DNA of 64,000 nucleotides, from positions 46,590 through 110,589 of the forward strand of contig FMXS01000013.1 in assembly GCA_900104495.1 (NCBI GenBank), written 5' to 3'. A model generated the notes under the pieces. That model was not told the DNA's origin and searched no databases. It saw only the letters and a list, made by a program, of their open reading frames with translations. The translations under genes were made by a program, and so were the position numbers. How positions within the stretch are numbered: the stretch's first letter is position 1; each line of letters starts with the position of its first letter. Of this stretch, positions 9,589 through 17,482 are shown piece by piece. This stretch comes from Ruminococcaceae bacterium FB2012. GTDB lineage: Bacteria; Bacillota; Clostridia; Oscillospirales; Ruminococcaceae.

Positions 9589-9617
9589 AAGGGCTCTGTG
9601 AAACAGCAGAGCCTTTT
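9589..9617 (+). terminator. Intrinsic terminator after ileS
   Basis: A 10-bp stem (5' arm 9589-9598 with GGCTCTG, 3' arm 9607-9616 with CAGAGCC) encloses an 8-base loop and ends in TTTT at 9614-9617. It separates ileS from lspA and argues against a GTG start for lspA at 9598, which lies in the stem. Confidence 0.75.
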
Positions 9618-9639
9618 GGCAGTTATAAAGGATTCATTG

Positions 9640-10191
9640 ATGTTTATTATCTCTTTGATCATTATCGCCTTGCTGACGCTGGCGGATCAGCTTATCAAGC
9701 TGGCAGTAGTAAATAATATTGATACTGGCGAGATCATCCGCGTCATTCATTTCGGCGATTTTGATGTTTTCAATCTGACCCACATCACCAACAAAGGCGC
9801 CGCCTGGAGCATGATGGAGGGCAAGACCTGGTTTTTGGTGGGCTTTCCGCTGGTGGTCATCCTCGGCGGGATGGTCTATATGTATTTCAAACGCAAGGAA
9901 AGCAAACTTCTTATGGTTTCGCTGGCCCTGATAATCAGCGGCGGTATCGGCAATCTGATCGACCGCATCCGGCTTGGAGAGGTCGTGGATTATATCAAGT
10001 TTGAGCCGATCAATTTCCCGGTGTTCAACTTTGCAGATATATGCGTTGTGGTCGGAGTTATCGTTCTTGCGGTATATTTCCTATTTTTTGATAAGTCTTC
10101 AAAGAAAAAGCCGGTGGAAGCCGCCGAAACTGCCGATGCATCATCCGAAAACGCATCGGATACTCCAACTGAGGACATCACAGATGGATGA
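9640..10191 (+). CDS. lspA: Lipoprotein signal peptidase (signal peptidase II)
   Basis: LspA is the aspartic protease that removes signal peptides from prolipoproteins in the membrane. The 183-residue protein has four predicted membrane segments and the family signatures NKGAAWS, GGIGNLIDRIRLGEVVDYI and FNFADICVVVG; the two catalytic aspartates are those in NLIDR and FNFAD. The C-terminal tail is acidic and unconserved. I choose the ATG at 9640 because AAAGGA (9627-9632) is 7 bases upstream and because the upstream GTG at 9598 lies in the ileS terminator. The gene overlaps the following pseudouridine synthase gene by 8 bases. Confidence 0.96.
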   Translation: MFIISLIIIALLTLADQLIKLAVVNNIDTGEIIRVIHFGDFDVFNLTHITNKGAAWSMMEGKTWFLVGFPLVVILGGMVYMYFKRKESKLLMVSLALIISGGIGNLIDRIRLGEVVDYIKFEPINFPVFNFADICVVVGVIVLAVYFLFFDKSSKKKPVEAAETADASSENASDTPTEDITDG

Positions 10192-11092
10192 ACTGCTTTT
10201 AGAAGCCGATCAAACATGCAAAGGTGAACGGCTTGACAAATGGATCTCCGAACAATGTGACGAACTGACACGAAATGCTGTACAAAAGCTTATCGAAAAC
10301 GGGTCTGTAAAGGTCAATGACTGTACGCCCGTCAAAAATTACAAGCTCAAAGGCGGGGAGCAGGTAAGTATTGTTATCCCCGAGCCGGAGGTGCTTGATG
10401 TCGTCCCGCAGGACATCCCGATAGATATTGTTTACGAGGACGATGATCTTCTGATTGTTAACAAGCCCAAAGGAATGGTGGTTCATCCTGCCGCAGGAAA
10501 TCCCGACGGCACCCTTGTGAACGCTCTGCTGTTTCATTGCAAGGGCAGGCTTTCGAGCATAAACGGGGTCATCCGTCCGGGGATCGTGCATAGGATCGAC
10601 AAGCTCACCAGCGGTCTGCTTATCGTCGCCAAAAACGACAACGCCCATAATAAGCTGGCTGAGCAGATCAAGGAACACTCGTTCACGCGGGAGTATCAAG
10701 CTGTTTGCTGCGGACGCTTCAAGGAAAAGCAAGGCACAGTTGATGCACCTATCGGACGAAGCAAATTTGACCGAAAGAAAATGTGTGTGACCGAGCAGAA
10801 TTCCAGGCACGCAGTAACGCATTACGAGGTGCTTGAAGAGTTCGGACAGTATTCACTTGTCAGATTCAGACTTGAAACAGGCAGAACGCATCAGATAAGA
10901 GTCCACTGTGCCTATATCGGGCATCCGGTGCTGGGAGATGAGGTCTACGGAAAGCCTTTCAAGGGCATCGAGGGGCAGTGCCTTCACGCAAAGCTTATCG
11001 GTTTTGTTCATCCGACTACCGGTGAATATATGGAGTTTGACAGCGAACTGCCGGAATACTTCCGCAAAATGCTTGACAAACTCAAGAAATGA
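10184..11092 (+). CDS. RluD-type 23S rRNA pseudouridine synthase
   Basis: The 302-residue enzyme has an N-terminal S4 domain (about residues 12-75, ERLDKWISEQCDELTRNAVQKLI) and an RsuA/RluA catalytic domain. The catalytic aspartate is in HRIDKLTSGLLIVAKN, followed by FTREYQAVCCG and RTHQIRVHCAYIGHPVLGD. It isomerises specific uridines in large-subunit rRNA; this family (YlyB in Bacillus) follows lspA in many Firmicutes. The ATG at 10184 overlaps the end of lspA by 8 bases. The exact target uridines cannot be read from the sequence. Confidence 0.92.
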   Translation: MDELLLEADQTCKGERLDKWISEQCDELTRNAVQKLIENGSVKVNDCTPVKNYKLKGGEQVSIVIPEPEVLDVVPQDIPIDIVYEDDDLLIVNKPKGMVVHPAAGNPDGTLVNALLFHCKGRLSSINGVIRPGIVHRIDKLTSGLLIVAKNDNAHNKLAEQIKEHSFTREYQAVCCGRFKEKQGTVDAPIGRSKFDRKKMCVTEQNSRHAVTHYEVLEEFGQYSLVRFRLETGRTHQIRVHCAYIGHPVLGDEVYGKPFKGIEGQCLHAKLIGFVHPTTGEYMEFDSELPEYFRKMLDKLKK

Positions 11093-11106
11093 GGATACTT
11101 ACACAA

Positions 11107-11925
11107 ATGTTTGAGGATATAAGCCGGGTGCTTCTTATCACCGATATGGACGGCACGTTTCTGCCCGCCAGCAAAATACCGAGCAGGGCGAATCTCGAAG
11201 CCGTTGAAAGGCTTCAGAAGGCCGGCGGAAGGTTTTCTATCGCAACGGGAAGATCATTGCAGGCTTCTCAGCAGTATTTCGATCTTTTGACCGTTAATGC
11301 GCCGATAATAATGTGCAACGGCGGTATGGTCTACGATATAAACGAGAAAATACAGTATTACGATGTATACCTGCCCGAAAAGGCAAGATGCTTTACAGAT
11401 ACGATCCTGCGCAACAATTCCAACGTAGGATGTGAAGTTTTATTGCTTGACGGCGTTTTTGTCCCGCAGATGACCCCAATGGAGGAACAGCACTGTAAGA
11501 TATGCAAGGTCGATCCTATCTTATGTGATGTTTCCTCTATACCGCAGAACTGGTACAAGGTCCTGTTCGCCCTTGAAGAAGATAAAATGGACGGACTTAT
11601 CGGATTTGTTGAGTCCCGGGGCTTTGAAGGCGTGGATTTTGTGCGGTCTGCGCCGTTCTACTATGAAATGCTTCCCCTTGACATTTCCAAGGGCTCTGCG
11701 CTGAAAGAAATGAAAAAAGCCTGCGGCATGGATGAATATACCGTGATCGCGGTGGGAGATTACAACAACGACATTGAGATGCTGAAAGCCGCCGATATCG
11801 GTATTTGTCCCTCAAATGCCACCGAGGAGACCAAGGCCGCCGCAGATATCGTGCTTGACATATCCTGCGAAGAGGATGCTATCGCAAAAGTTGTTGATCT
11901 TATATTTTCTAAGTTTGATAAATGA
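11107..11925 (+). CDS. Cof-type HAD-IIB family phosphatase
   Basis: This is a haloacid-dehalogenase phosphatase with motif I TDMDGTFL, a C2b cap in the middle, and motif IV VGDYNNDIEMLKAADIG near the C-terminus. The family acts on small sugar phosphates or flavin precursors; the substrate is unknown here. Two starts are possible: ATG 11089, which overlaps the upstream stop, and ATG 11107, which has GAGG 11 bases upstream. I give the second. With the first the protein is 278 residues, with the second 272. It is probably cotranscribed with lspA and the pseudouridine synthase gene. Confidence 0.85.
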   Translation: MFEDISRVLLITDMDGTFLPASKIPSRANLEAVERLQKAGGRFSIATGRSLQASQQYFDLLTVNAPIIMCNGGMVYDINEKIQYYDVYLPEKARCFTDTILRNNSNVGCEVLLLDGVFVPQMTPMEEQHCKICKVDPILCDVSSIPQNWYKVLFALEEDKMDGLIGFVESRGFEGVDFVRSAPFYYEMLPLDISKGSALKEMKKACGMDEYTVIAVGDYNNDIEMLKAADIGICPSNATEETKAAADIVLDISCEEDAIAKVVDLIFSKFDK

Positions 11926-11955
11926 TATTATATCATATAATTTGGAGGTTATGTT

Positions 11956-12795
11956 ATGGATGCTACTATCAAAAAACAGCTTGAGATCACAGCCTGCAAA
12001 GTGCGCCTCGGTATAATCGAGGGTGTTTTCAATGCTAAATCGGGTCACCCCGGCGGTTCTCTTTCGATCGCAGATGTGCTGACTTATCTCTATTTTGCGA
12101 AGATGAATGTCTATCCGAATTCCCCGGATGAGCCCGAAAGGGACAGATTCGTGCTTTCAAAGGGCCACACGGCTCCCGCTCTTTACTCCGTGCTTGCCGA
12201 GAAAGGCTTCTTTGACAAGAACGAGCTCAAGAGCCTGCGTCATATCGGCGCTATGCTCCAGGGACATCCCTGCATCACTATCCCCGGTGTAGATATGTCC
12301 TCGGGTTCGCTTGGACAGGGCATTTCCGCCGCCTGCGGTATGGCTCTTTCCGGCAAGATCAGCAATAATACTTACAAGGTATACACCGTCCTCGGCGACG
12401 GTGAGATCGAAGAGGGCCAGGTTTGGGAGGCTGCGATGTTTGCGGCACACTACAAGCTTGACAATCTCGTTGCCGTAGTTGACAACAACGGCCTTCAGAT
12501 AGACGGCAAGATCAGCGACGTTATGAGTCCCTATCCCATTAAGGAGAAGTTTGAGGCCTTCGGCTGGCACGCTATCGAAATGAACGCTCACGATTTCGAC
12601 GACATCGAGAGAGCCTTTGACGAGGCCGAGAAGATCTCGGGACAGCCTGTCGTTATCATTCAGAAGAGCGTTAAGGGTAAAGGCGTATCCTTTATGGAGA
12701 ATCAAGTGGGCTGGCACGGTACCGCTCCCAATGCGGAACAGTACGAGCAGGCAGTTTCCGAGCTGAACGCTAAACTTAAGGAATTGGAGGGCTGA
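11956..12795 (+). CDS. Transketolase, N-terminal (TPP-binding) subunit
   Basis: Split transketolases have two chains; this 279-residue chain corresponds to the N-terminal half. It contains GHPGGSLSIADVLTYLYF, RFVLSKGHTAPALY, the GSLGQGISAACGMALSGK block and the TPP-binding motif GDGEIEEGQVWEAAMFA ending near DNNGLQIDG. A TTGGAGG ribosome binding site lies 9 bases upstream. It is followed 3 bp later by the C-terminal subunit. Transketolase links glycolysis and the non-oxidative pentose phosphate pathway. The split form is common in Clostridia. Confidence 0.95.
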   Translation: MDATIKKQLEITACKVRLGIIEGVFNAKSGHPGGSLSIADVLTYLYFAKMNVYPNSPDEPERDRFVLSKGHTAPALYSVLAEKGFFDKNELKSLRHIGAMLQGHPCITIPGVDMSSGSLGQGISAACGMALSGKISNNTYKVYTVLGDGEIEEGQVWEAAMFAAHYKLDNLVAVVDNNGLQIDGKISDVMSPYPIKEKFEAFGWHAIEMNAHDFDDIERAFDEAEKISGQPVVIIQKSVKGKGVSFMENQVGWHGTAPNAEQYEQAVSELNAKLKELEG

Positions 12796-12798
12796 GCA

Positions 12799-13746
12799 AT
12801 GGCAGACGTAATTAAGAAGGCTACAAGAGAGAGCTACGGAGAAGCGCTTGCTGCTCTCGGCGATAAGTATGAAAACCTTTATGTTCTTGATGCAGACCTT
12901 GCTGCTGCTACCAAGACCGGTATTTTCAAGAAGAAGTTCCCGGAAAGATTTTTCGACTGCGGTATTGCAGAGGCTAACATGATGGGCGTTGCCGCCGGAC
13001 TTGCCGCCACCGGCAAGATCCCCTTTGCTTCAACATTTGCTATGTTCGCTGCCGGACGCGCTTTTGAGATCGTCCGCAATTCTATCGGTTATCCTCACCT
13101 CAATGTTAAGATCGGTGCTACTCACGCCGGTATTTCCGTAGGCGAAGACGGCGCTACTCATCAGTGCAACGAGGATATCGCTCTTATGCGTACTATCCCC
13201 GGAATGACGATCATCAACCCCGCGGACGATGTTGAGGCTAAGGCTGCCGTTGAGGCTGCTATACAGCATAACGGTCCTGTTTATATGCGCTTCGGAAGAC
13301 TGGCTGCGCCTGTTTTCAATGATGCTTCGACTTACAAGTTTGAGCTTGGCAAGGGCATCAAGCTCCGCGACGGCAATGACATCGCTATCGTTGCTACCGG
13401 ACTTATGGTGTCCGAGGCTATCGAGGCCGCAAAGGTACTGGAGGCTGAGGGCATTTCGGCAACAGTCATCAACATCCATACTATCAAGCCCATTGATGAG
13501 GAGATCATCGTTGAGGCTGCCAAGGCCACCGGCCTTGTACTGACCGTTGAAGAGCATAGCATCATCGGAGGTCTCGGCTCCGCTGTCTGCGATGTCCTTT
13601 CGGCTAAGCTGCCCACGAAGGTGGTAAAGATTGGCGTGAATGATGAATTCGGCCATTCTGGTCCTGCGGTACAGCTTCTCAAGGATTTCGGTCTTTGTGC
13701 GGACAATATCGTCAAGACAGCGAAGGCAGCAGTTGCCGCCAAGTAA
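12799..13746 (+). CDS. Transketolase, C-terminal (pyrimidine-binding) subunit
   Basis: The 315-residue chain carries the transketolase Pyr domain (about residues 1-165: ESYGEALAALG, FFDCGIAEANMMGVAAGLA, with the conserved glutamate that activates TPP) and the transketolase C-terminal domain (about 185-310: NDIAIVATGLMVSEAIEAA, TVEEHSIIGGLGSAV). It works with the preceding N-terminal subunit; the genes are 3 bp apart with a GGAGG at the junction. A strong intrinsic terminator lies 20 bp downstream and ends the operon. Confidence 0.95.
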   Translation: MADVIKKATRESYGEALAALGDKYENLYVLDADLAAATKTGIFKKKFPERFFDCGIAEANMMGVAAGLAATGKIPFASTFAMFAAGRAFEIVRNSIGYPHLNVKIGATHAGISVGEDGATHQCNEDIALMRTIPGMTIINPADDVEAKAAVEAAIQHNGPVYMRFGRLAAPVFNDASTYKFELGKGIKLRDGNDIAIVATGLMVSEAIEAAKVLEAEGISATVINIHTIKPIDEEIIVEAAKATGLVLTVEEHSIIGGLGSAVCDVLSAKLPTKVVKIGVNDEFGHSGPAVQLLKDFGLCADNIVKTAKAAVAAK

Positions 13747-13765
13747 TATATATCAAACAAAGATC

Positions 13766-13806
13766 AAAGGACGGGCTTAGAGATTGGCTCGTCCTTTCAC
13801 TTTTTT
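13766..13806 (+). terminator. Intrinsic terminator after the transketolase genes
   Basis: An 11-bp stem (AAAGGACGGGC 13766-13776 and GCTCGTCCTTT 13786-13796, one G-U pair) with a 9-base loop is followed by CAC and six T residues at 13801-13806. Confidence 0.85.
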
Positions 13807-13842
13807 GGGGCTGTCATCCTATAATATTAAGGGGTGACGGCA

Positions 13843-14469
13843 TTGAGTTCAAGAAAAGCTTCAAAAAAATGTCTGCTTTCGTATGTACTTCTTTTTATTG
13901 CGATTTTTGTCATCGTTGTTTTCGTAGTGATACACCAAAGCGTAAAGCATCATCTTGCCGAACTGTGCAGATATAAATGCGGTGAGATACTAAACAACAT
14001 CCTGTCGGAGGCCGCTTCCGAGGCGGCGTCACTGGATGCGGACTATTATCGTATAAAACGTGACAACAGCGGCAGGATCGTTTCCGTTGAAGCCGATACG
14101 GCAGCTGTCAATAAGCTGCAAAGTTTCCTTCGCAGCAGGGTCAACGAAAGTATATCATCAAACGAGTATGACAAAGTAACGCTGACGCTGGGCGATCTTA
14201 CGGATATTGCCTATTTCAGCGGAAGAGGTCCCGAGATAAGCATCAGGTATCAGCGTTCCGGGACCGCAGATACCCGATTGGAGACTTCCTTTGAAGGCGC
14301 CGGCATAAATCAGACCAGATTCAAAGTTTCGATCATTGTTTCGGTGGAGTTTACGGCCTTTCTTCCCACCGGGGAGGAAAGCCTTGCAATAAGCGAGGAA
14401 TATGTCGCGGCAGACACGGTGATAGTCGGAGAGGTGCCGGATTATTTTGCCCGCGAGGCGATCGTCTGA
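13843..14469 (+). CDS. yunB: Sporulation protein YunB
   Basis: YunB is a mother-cell sporulation protein of unknown biochemical role. The protein has one N-terminal membrane segment (about residues 11-31, LLSYVLLFIAIFVIVVFVVIH). Conserved family features follow: a helical RVNESIS region, the YFSGRGPEISIRYQ segment, and the C-terminal end with ADTVIVGEVPDYF, which resembles the Bacillus end VIQGKVPNFY. I choose TTG at 13843 because AAGGGG (13829-13834) is then 8 bases upstream; GTG at 13834 overlaps that site. The gene stands alone between two terminators. Confidence 0.88.
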   Translation: MSSRKASKKCLLSYVLLFIAIFVIVVFVVIHQSVKHHLAELCRYKCGEILNNILSEAASEAASLDADYYRIKRDNSGRIVSVEADTAAVNKLQSFLRSRVNESISSNEYDKVTLTLGDLTDIAYFSGRGPEISIRYQRSGTADTRLETSFEGAGINQTRFKVSIIVSVEFTAFLPTGEESLAISEEYVAADTVIVGEVPDYFAREAIV

Positions 14470-14473
14470 ACAT

Positions 14474-14501
14474 AAAAAAGGCGGCAGCCGAAGCTGTCGC
14501 C
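14474..14501 (-). terminator. Intrinsic terminator for the minus-strand small gene
   Basis: A 9-bp stem (GGCGGCAGC 14480-14488 and GCTGTCGCC 14493-14501) closes on a CGAA tetraloop. On the minus strand it is followed by a run of T (complement of the A run 14474-14479). It lies between converging genes and may also act weakly on yunB. Confidence 0.75.
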
Positions 14502-14514
14502 TTAAGTAAACAGA

Positions 14515-14730
14515 TCAGATAACATCGTCTTCCTGGTTGGGGATCGTGAGCTGCTTCTTGGGAACTCTCTTTATGGGATCGTATACCCATTTCTTGCAGC
14601 TGTAATCAGCATCAACAAGACCCTGCTTCTCACAAAGGACCTTGTTGCCCTCTCTCGAACGGTTGCCGAAAGCGCAGTACGAGCAGGAAGGCTGAATTCC
14701 GTTTCCGAAAAAGTTTTTCTTCTTAGCCAT
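14515..14730 (-). CDS. Small cysteine-containing protein of unknown function
   Basis: The 71-residue protein is basic at the N-terminus (AKKKNFFGNG), then has four cysteines arranged as CSYCAFG...VLCEKQG...YSCKKW, a spacing that could hold one zinc ion or an iron-sulfur cluster. I recognise it only as a conserved small protein type of this bacterial family and assign no function. The ATG at 14730 is preferred; AAAGGAG lies 11 bases upstream, and a TTG six bases earlier is also possible. It is followed by its own terminator and separated from the ylbJ-like gene by about 50 bp. Confidence 0.7.
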   Translation of the reverse strand: MAKKKNFFGNGIQPSCSYCAFGNRSREGNKVLCEKQGLVDADYSCKKWVYDPIKRVPKKQLTIPNQEDDVI

Positions 14731-14782
14731 AATCAAAACAACTCCTTTTAACAGCTAATAGATTTTTTACCTTATAATTATA

Positions 14783-15853
14783 TCATACTCTTTTCAAAAA
14801 ATCCAGTCTTTTTTGCAAAACTAATATAAAAATCATCATTATCAAGCAAAGTGAGGGTAATAAATTGTCTAATTCGACGATTATTTCCTTGTCTCGTGCA
14901 AATGCAGGCATATTATCATCCAAAAATATCCAATTGTATATCCTGTTGAGGGAATAGACCAGCACTCCGCGGATGGGCATCCATTTCCAAAAGAGCTTTG
15001 AACCGAAGCTGCCTTTGATGACTGTTTTGAGCTGTAATATCACGCAGACGCCGCCGAAACTGCATAAAACGGCAAGCCACGGAAGCAAGCCGTAAGCATT
15101 CTTGTCGAGAGCGGAGGAGCTTGTTATCTCAAACATGGATCTTATCATTATTCCTTCCGAAGGGGTGAGGCCCAGCGTATTTCCTATCCGCGCGGGCAGA
15201 CCTGTACCTTCTGCGGCAGCAAGGATAGCTGAAAACCAGATTATCATAAAACACATATCAAATATCTTTTCACCCGCATCGGTAACGGAGCATATCAGAT
15301 CTTCCGATGAAACTTTTCGTCCGTCGGTTCTGATCTCTGCTTTCGGCTTGTATATCCTGCACATCACTGCCGCAAGCAAGAGATTTGCCGTTAGTATGCT
15401 CAGGAAAACGGATATCCCCGCTTTCTTGCTGCCGAAGATCCCAGTTCCCACGGCATTTATCAGATAGGCCGGTCCCCCGGCATAACAGAAGACCGACATT
15501 ATTTCAGCACAACGACGGTCGATCTTTCCCTTTCTGACGGCATCTGCCAGCATTGACGCCCCGACGGGATATCCTGCGATATTTGAGATAAGCAGCAATC
15601 CGGAAGTGCCGGCAGGCAGTTTGAGCAGTTTCCCGACTGTCAAGTCAAAAGGCTTGGAAATATACGTTATCACTCCGGAACGTATCATAAATCCGGAAAG
15701 CGCCATAAACGCGAAAAGCGAAGGCACGATAACTCCGACGCAGCGCTTTACGCTCTGTAAAACGGCCTCCGACACATCTTTTGAGTATACTATCAGTCCT
15801 GCCATACTCAATAACAAGAGTGATGCAAGCAATACTTCTCTGATTTTTTTCAA
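14783..15853 (-). CDS. YlbJ-like sporulation integral membrane protein (Gate/nucleoside-recognition domain)
   Basis: The protein (about 356 residues) has eight or more hydrophobic segments and the Gate-domain motif around SNIAGYPVGASMLADAV and FCYAGGPAYLINAVG. YlbJ-type proteins are made in the mother cell and are needed for spore cortex formation. The start is uncertain: TTG at 15853 fits the ribosome binding site GAGAGGTGAT, whereas GTG at 15862 overlaps it. A sigma-E-like promoter lies just upstream, which fits a sporulation role. It is divergent from yqfC-yqfD, another sigma-E-type pair in Bacillus. Confidence 0.78.
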   Translation of the reverse strand: MKKIREVLLASLLLLSMAGLIVYSKDVSEAVLQSVKRCVGVIVPSLFAFMALSGFMIRSGVITYISKPFDLTVGKLLKLPAGTSGLLLISNIAGYPVGASMLADAVRKGKIDRRCAEIMSVFCYAGGPAYLINAVGTGIFGSKKAGISVFLSILTANLLLAAVMCRIYKPKAEIRTDGRKVSSEDLICSVTDAGEKIFDMCFMIIWFSAILAAAEGTGLPARIGNTLGLTPSEGIMIRSMFEITSSSALDKNAYGLLPWLAVLCSFGGVCVILQLKTVIKGSFGSKLFWKWMPIRGVLVYSLNRIYNWIFLDDNMPAFARDKEIIVELDNLLPSLCLIMMIFILVLQKRLDFLKRV

Positions 15854-15868
15854 ATCTATCACCTCTCT

Positions 15869-15899
15869 AATGTATACGCCCGCATCTTCATAAATATAA
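15869..15899 (-). promoter_or_regulatory. Sigma-E-like sporulation promoter for the ylbJ-like gene
   Basis: On the minus strand, TTATATTT (15892-15899) is followed after 15 bp by TATACATT (15869-15876). This resembles the Bacillus sigma-E elements with -10 cATAcanT. The site is 16 bp before the TTG start. The match is by eye only. Confidence 0.5.
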
Positions 15900-15926
15900 T
15901 ATAAAAAAAGATCCCGGAGGAAAGAT

Positions 15927-16193
15927 ATGGGCAGATATACGGATAAGCTGGCCGATGCAGCAGGAGGATTTTCCTACATTACCATAACCTCTGACAAGAG
16001 CGTTATGATAGAGGGCTGCCGTCAGATAATCGAGTGCAGCGAGATCCTTGCGAGGATAGCAACAAGGCAGTTCACGGTAGAGATATGGGGCAGCGGTCTG
16101 ACCGTTGACAGTTTCAGCAACAGCAGTGTCAGAGTATCGGGCAGGATAGGTTCATTGTCCCTTGAAAAAAGAAGGAGAAGTGATGCCAAATGA
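15927..16193 (+). CDS. yqfC: Sporulation protein YqfC
   Basis: YqfC (88 residues) belongs to the YabP/YqfC family of small mother-cell sporulation proteins. The family pattern ITSDKSVMIEGCRQIIECSE and the end VRVSGRIGSLSLEK are present. CGGAGGAAAG lies 5-10 bases before the ATG. The stop overlaps the yqfD start (ATGA, 16190-16193), so the pair is translationally coupled, exactly as in Bacillus. The divergent neighbour is also a sporulation gene. Confidence 0.9.
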   Translation: MGRYTDKLADAAGGFSYITITSDKSVMIEGCRQIIECSEILARIATRQFTVEIWGSGLTVDSFSNSSVRVSGRIGSLSLEKRRRSDAK

Positions 16194-17380
16194 TCCTGCT
16201 GGGAAAGTATACTTATAAGATCGGCGAAGCGTATGCCCCGAAAGTGCTGAGATCTATATCCGAAAACCGCCTTCCTGCGGAGAAAATCGTAACGAAGGGC
16301 GGCAGTCTGTATGTTACTGTTCCGTTGGAGGTCAAAAGTGTTTTTGAACACGAACTTGAAAATCTCGGAGCCGAATGGGAGATCATAAATGTTTCGGGTG
16401 CCGCAAGGCTTTTCGGGATGCTTAAAGCCAAACAGGGAATGCTAATCGGCTGTCTGATCGCTGTCATATTGCTGAATATCCTTTCAAATATCATTTTCAG
16501 CTTTGAGATACTGACGGATGACCCCAAGATCAAAAAAGAGGTCATGGCATTGCTTTATCAGAACGGTATCAGAGCCGGGACCGGCAAAAAGGACGTGAAT
16601 TTTACCGCTGCCGAACGTGCGCTGAAACAAAAGCTTGACAGCATTTCCTGGGCGGGGATAAGCGTTCAAGGCTGTAAAGTGGTAATAGATATAGTTGAAA
16701 ATATAGATAAGCCCGAATACACACAAAAACGGCTCCCCACTAATCTGATCGCACGGGACACCGGAGTTATCGAAAAGGTGGAGATCAACGACGGACAGCT
16801 GATGACTACGGTAGGCAGCGGAGTCAGAAAAGGGGATGTTATCGTCAGCGGAGATGTGCTTGGCGACCTCAGTTACAGCAGAAAAGGCTTCGTAAAGCAC
16901 TTCTATGTGCATTACTACACCCGCTCCATAGGGAAAGTCTATGGAAGTTTTGAACGCAGAGAAACGTTTTTCCAGCCCTACACCGTTTCGGAGAAGACTG
17001 TCCTCGGTGAGCCGGAAAGCAAGAGCTTTCTGTCGCTGTTTGATACTGACATCCCGCTTTTCTTTGAGGCGGAAAGCGAAAGTCTTATCGGAGAGTATAC
17101 GGAGAGCAATCTGTCATTTTTCGGCGTCGAACTGCCTGTGGGCATAAAGACCACGGAGCTTACAAAATACAGCTATACGGAACGTCCGATCTCAGAGACG
17201 GAAGCGCAGGAGAGGGCGCAAAGGCTCGCGGATGCCTATGAGAACAATTTCCTTGACGAATTTGAAATCAGATCAAAGAATTATACCGTTGAGACCAAAC
17301 CGGAAGGCGTTTATCTGACGGCTGAATACAAACTTTACGGCGTCATTAGTGAAGAAGTAGAGTTTTTCATTAATAAATAA
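16190..17380 (+). CDS. yqfD: Sporulation protein YqfD
   Basis: The 396-residue protein shows the YqfD layout: a cytoplasmic N-terminal domain (about 1-85, including ERVVT-like SENRLPAEKIVTKGG), one membrane segment at about 84-104 (MLIGCLIAVILLNILSNIIF), and a large extracytoplasmic domain with the FTAAERALKQKL helix and repeated DTGVIEKVEINDGQLMTTVGSGVRKGDVIVSG-type beta segments. It is required for sporulation in Bacillus; its biochemical role is not known. It overlaps yqfC by 4 bases and precedes phoH, with a sigma-A promoter between. Confidence 0.9.
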   Translation: MILLGKYTYKIGEAYAPKVLRSISENRLPAEKIVTKGGSLYVTVPLEVKSVFEHELENLGAEWEIINVSGAARLFGMLKAKQGMLIGCLIAVILLNILSNIIFSFEILTDDPKIKKEVMALLYQNGIRAGTGKKDVNFTAAERALKQKLDSISWAGISVQGCKVVIDIVENIDKPEYTQKRLPTNLIARDTGVIEKVEINDGQLMTTVGSGVRKGDVIVSGDVLGDLSYSRKGFVKHFYVHYYTRSIGKVYGSFERRETFFQPYTVSEKTVLGEPESKSFLSLFDTDIPLFFEAESESLIGEYTESNLSFFGVELPVGIKTTELTKYSYTERPISETEAQERAQRLADAYENNFLDEFEIRSKNYTVETKPEGVYLTAEYKLYGVISEEVEFFINK

Positions 17381-17411
17381 AAAAAATATGTGAAAAACAT
17401 CGAAAAAACAA

Positions 17412-17440
17412 TTGCATTTATTATAAAGATATGGTATACT
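17412..17440 (+). promoter_or_regulatory. Sigma-A promoter for phoH and downstream genes
   Basis: TTGCAT (17412-17417), a 17-bp spacer and TATACT (17435-17440) lie 43 bp before the phoH ATG. This allows vegetative expression of phoH-ybeY-dgkA-era independent of the sporulation genes upstream. Confidence 0.7.
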
Positions 17441-17482
17441 ATAAATGCAAGATTATTTCAGAAGGGGATATGATCTCGTTCA

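Noticed and set aside
9598..9600. GTG as start codon of lspA
   Set aside because: It lies in the stem of the ileS terminator and has no ribosome binding site; ATG 9640 has AAAGGA at the right distance.
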